A stretch of 6,940 bases of DNA from Clostridia bacterium (GTDB lineage: Bacteria > Bacillota_E > RBS10-35 > JAJYVN01). The position numbers and the translations under genes are program-made. Shown here piece after piece: positions 5,497 to 6,940 of the stretch. The notes below the pieces were generated by a model. That model was not told the origin of the DNA and searched no databases. It worked only from the letters and a program-made list of their open reading frames with translations. Numbering within the stretch: the stretch's first letter is position 1; each line of letters opens with the position of its first letter. The stretch spans positions 1-6,940 of the forward strand of contig DAHWHV010000236.1 in the NCBI GenBank assembly GCA_027335545.1, given 5' to 3'.

Positions 5497-5622
5497 GCCT
5501 CCCACCCACTCCCCCCGGAATCGCCCGCCCCTCTGCGCCGGCCCGTTCGCGTCCAAGGACCGTTGGCCCTGCGGCCCCCCGCGCACCACCCCTGGTCCGC
5601 GCCCCCCGTGTCGCGCCGCCCC
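5497..5622 (-). other. Leader region of the BchC-like dehydrogenase gene
   Basis: These 126 bases are G-rich on the minus strand. TTGGAC (minus strand, near 5559) could be a -35 box, but no matching -10 box is seen. No gene is apparent. Confidence 0.3.
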
Positions 5623-5952
5623 TCACGGGACAACGGGAGGGGGCTCCAGGTACCCGCGCCGCATCCCCTCGGTGACCGCCTGCACGCGGCCCCCCCCGGC
5701 CGGATCGGCCTAGGGAGGTGTCCAACGCGGCATCCGCGCCGCGTCCGCCGCCGGAGTGCCCAGGGCATAGAACGCCATGCCCGTGAGCTGACGGTCCGGG
5801 CCGACGGGACTCCCGGGCTGGCCGAAACCGGGGTTGGGGATGGCCCGGATCAGCCCCCCGGTGGTCATGACCCAGAAGCGGCGCACGGGAGGGACCGCGG
5901 CCGCCGCCGCGACGGCGCGCAGCATCGGGTCGATGTGGCCGATCAGCGCCAC
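5623..5952 (-). pseudogene. Unrecognised small reading frame interrupted by an in-frame TAG (possibly a plain 80-residue gene)
   Basis: From GTG 5952 the minus strand encodes 80 residues with a balanced, protein-like composition: a start ALIGHIDPMLRAVAAAAAVPP, then a VRRFWVMTTGGLIRAIPNPG segment and LTGMAFYALG. It ends at TAG (5710-5712). The same frame continues for 28 more residues that also look coding (ending GYLEPPPVVP) to a TGA at 5623-5625. An 8-G run lies just after the TAG. A weak GAGG lies 12 bases before the GTG, and an in-frame TAA closes the frame upstream (5962-5964). I recognise no family. Possibilities are a real 80-residue gene, a gene broken by the TAG or by a frameshift in the G-run, or stop-codon readthrough. 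The other frames here are Arg/Gly-rich shadows. Confidence 0.4.
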
Positions 5953-6084
5953 GCCCGGCCATTACCTCGCCCGCTGGGCCTGCTGACCGAAGGGCCCTCC
6001 GGAATGACGCCTCCCGGTCTCCCAGGGGGGCCGGGGCCAGGGACCCCGCAGACGCCGACCGCCCTGGCAGCCAACGCCCCGGCA

Positions 6085-6104
6085 GCCGGCGCCGACCCGC
6101 CGGC
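6085..6104 (-). terminator. Stem-loop just after the PilZ gene
   Basis: GCCGGCG (6085-6091) and CGCCGGC (6098-6104) form a perfect 7-bp stem with a 6-base loop, 8 bases beyond the PilZ stop codon. It is likely to end or protect the PilZ transcript, although no T-tract follows. The rest of 5953-6112 shows no convincing gene. Confidence 0.5.
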
Positions 6105-6112
6105 CTAGCCGC

Positions 6113-6814
6113 CTACCCCACGGCATTCACCTGCTCCGCCGAGCCAAGCGGCACCGGGGTCTCCTGGGCCTCGGCCGCTGGCGCGCCCGGGGCCGCCGGG
6201 GCGCGCCGCACCTTCGCCAGGAGGCCGTAGATCGCGGTCCGCTCCTCCGGGGTCGTCTGCAGGAGCACGCCGAAGCGGAACCCTTCGGGGCCGATGCGCC
6301 GTACGACGCGGCCGCGTAGCGCCGCGAGCGGCTCGAAGCGGTCGCCACCGACCTGCCCCAGCTGGAACACGCACTCACTCCCCACCGTGACATCCGCATC
6401 CGTGTCGAAGCACAGGCCCGTGGCGCTGATGTCGTGGAGAACCGCCGCCCGCTCCAGGGCCTCGGTGGCCAAGCCGAAGCGGACCCGCAGGTCGACGGGG
6501 ATGCGCGCGGTCGTCCGGCGCTGCTCCACCGAGACGCTGTCGTGGGGAAGGGCCTCCCATCTGCCTTCGCCCGCCGGCTGCAGCCAGGCAACCAGGTGGT
6601 GCACTCCCAGTGCCAGGTCGAGGCGGAGGTCTGCCAGGAGGGGCGAGGGCGCCGGGGCAGGTGCGTCCATGCCCGCGATCTCCACGAAGAAGCGGTCCCC
6701 ATGGACCCGCCAACGCCCTGTCTGGGGGAAGCCGGGCCGCGGGGGGCGGGCCTGGACCTCGACGGGCGCCCCGTCGGCCCCGAGCAGCCGTCGGCGGATC
6801 AGAAACTCGTTCAT
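6113..6814 (-). CDS. PilZ-domain protein, probable c-di-GMP receptor
   Basis: This 233-residue protein has a C-terminal PilZ domain at about 98-205. Both parts of the c-di-GMP binding signature are present: R-x3-R (Arg100-Arg104, in QRRTTARIPV) and D-x-S-x-x-G (Asp128-Ser130-Gly133, in HDISATGLCF). The domain continues through LRGRVVRRIG and FRFGVLLQTTPEERTAIYGLL. Residues 1-95 are a separate N-terminal part with strand-like segments, placed like the N-terminal domain of YcgR/YpfA proteins, though I cannot prove that identity. The tail after 205 is Ala/Pro-rich. PilZ proteins of this layout usually act on flagella, exopolysaccharide or adhesion in response to c-di-GMP. ATG 6814 is supported by GGAGGGGAG (6823-6831), 8 bases upstream; the frame is open to 6892 but without family-like sequence. 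No motility or cyclase gene is in view, so its target is unknown. Confidence 0.9.
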   Translation of the reverse strand: MNEFLIRRRLLGADGAPVEVQARPPRPGFPQTGRWRVHGDRFFVEIAGMDAPAPAPSPLLADLRLDLALGVHHLVAWLQPAGEGRWEALPHDSVSVEQRRTTARIPVDLRVRFGLATEALERAAVLHDISATGLCFDTDADVTVGSECVFQLGQVGGDRFEPLAALRGRVVRRIGPEGFRFGVLLQTTPEERTAIYGLLAKVRRAPAAPGAPAAEAQETPVPLGSAEQVNAVG

Positions 6815-6940
6815 CCCGCCCACTCCCCTCCCAGCCTGCGCCCACCGGCCGCCGCCCGGAAGCGCCACGGACCACGCTGCGGCCGCCCGCACCGGGGTTG
6901 AAGGGCCCCGTGAGGCCCGCCTACCCGGAGCCCGGGCAGA
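6815..6940. other. Upstream region of the PilZ gene to the window edge
   Basis: No gene is supported here. A small inverted repeat, GGGCC (6903-6907) with GGCCC (6914-6918), could belong to the end of a gene outside the window. No clear promoter is seen. Confidence 0.3.

Noticed and set aside
5393..5962. 189-codon minus-strand frame from ATG 5962
   Set aside because: It has Arg/Gly-rich composition and overlaps the more protein-like frame starting at 5952 and the start of the dehydrogenase gene. It appears to be a shadow.
3280..6108. 942-codon plus-strand open frame
   Set aside because: It runs antisense to the phosphoesterase and the BchC-like dehydrogenase, both supported by clear motifs. 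Its translation is Arg/Pro/Gly/His-rich without any domain. Long antisense frames are expected at this GC content.

Overview
This window is very GC-rich, uses GTG as well as ATG starts, and has strong purine-rich Shine-Dalgarno (SD) sequences (GAGGGG-type) 7-9 bases before most starts. Its gene content is a glucose-dehydrogenase-type MDR, a RidA homologue, a TIM-barrel sugar isomerase, a YfcE-type phosphodiesterase and a PilZ protein. That would fit a high-GC, possibly thermophilic Bacillota lineage (Limnochordia, Thermaerobacter or Symbiobacterium-like). This placement is inference; no marker gene is present.

Layout, left to right. Bases 1-463 hold no convincing gene but several stem-loops, including a nested one that abuts the SD of the first gene. 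Bases 464-1636 (+) encode a glucose 1-dehydrogenase-like zinc MDR enzyme. It converges on a RidA-family gene (1684-2166, -); a perfect 11-bp-stem palindrome lies between them. Upstream of ridA is a 685-bp divergent intergenic region with three repeat systems: 13-bp repeats next to the ridA SD, an 18/20-bp tandem array, and a second copy of the palindrome. A sugar-phosphate isomerase/epimerase-like gene follows (2852-3673, +).

The right half is all on the minus strand. Reading from the right, it holds a PilZ-domain (c-di-GMP receptor) gene (6113-6814), a small unrecognised reading frame interrupted by an in-frame TAG (5623-5952), a zinc-free BchC-like MDR dehydrogenase (4348-5496), and a YfcE/MJ0936-type metallophosphoesterase (3760-4290). 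The last two are closely spaced and probably co-transcribed.

The metabolic genes suggest sugar or polyol oxidation and isomerisation, with RidA as a housekeeping enamine/imine deaminase. They are split over several transcripts, however, and no single pathway can be proved from the window. I found no CRISPR, transposase, rRNA or tRNA. The least explained parts are the repeat-rich intergenic region at 2167-2851 and the interrupted small frame at 5623-5952.
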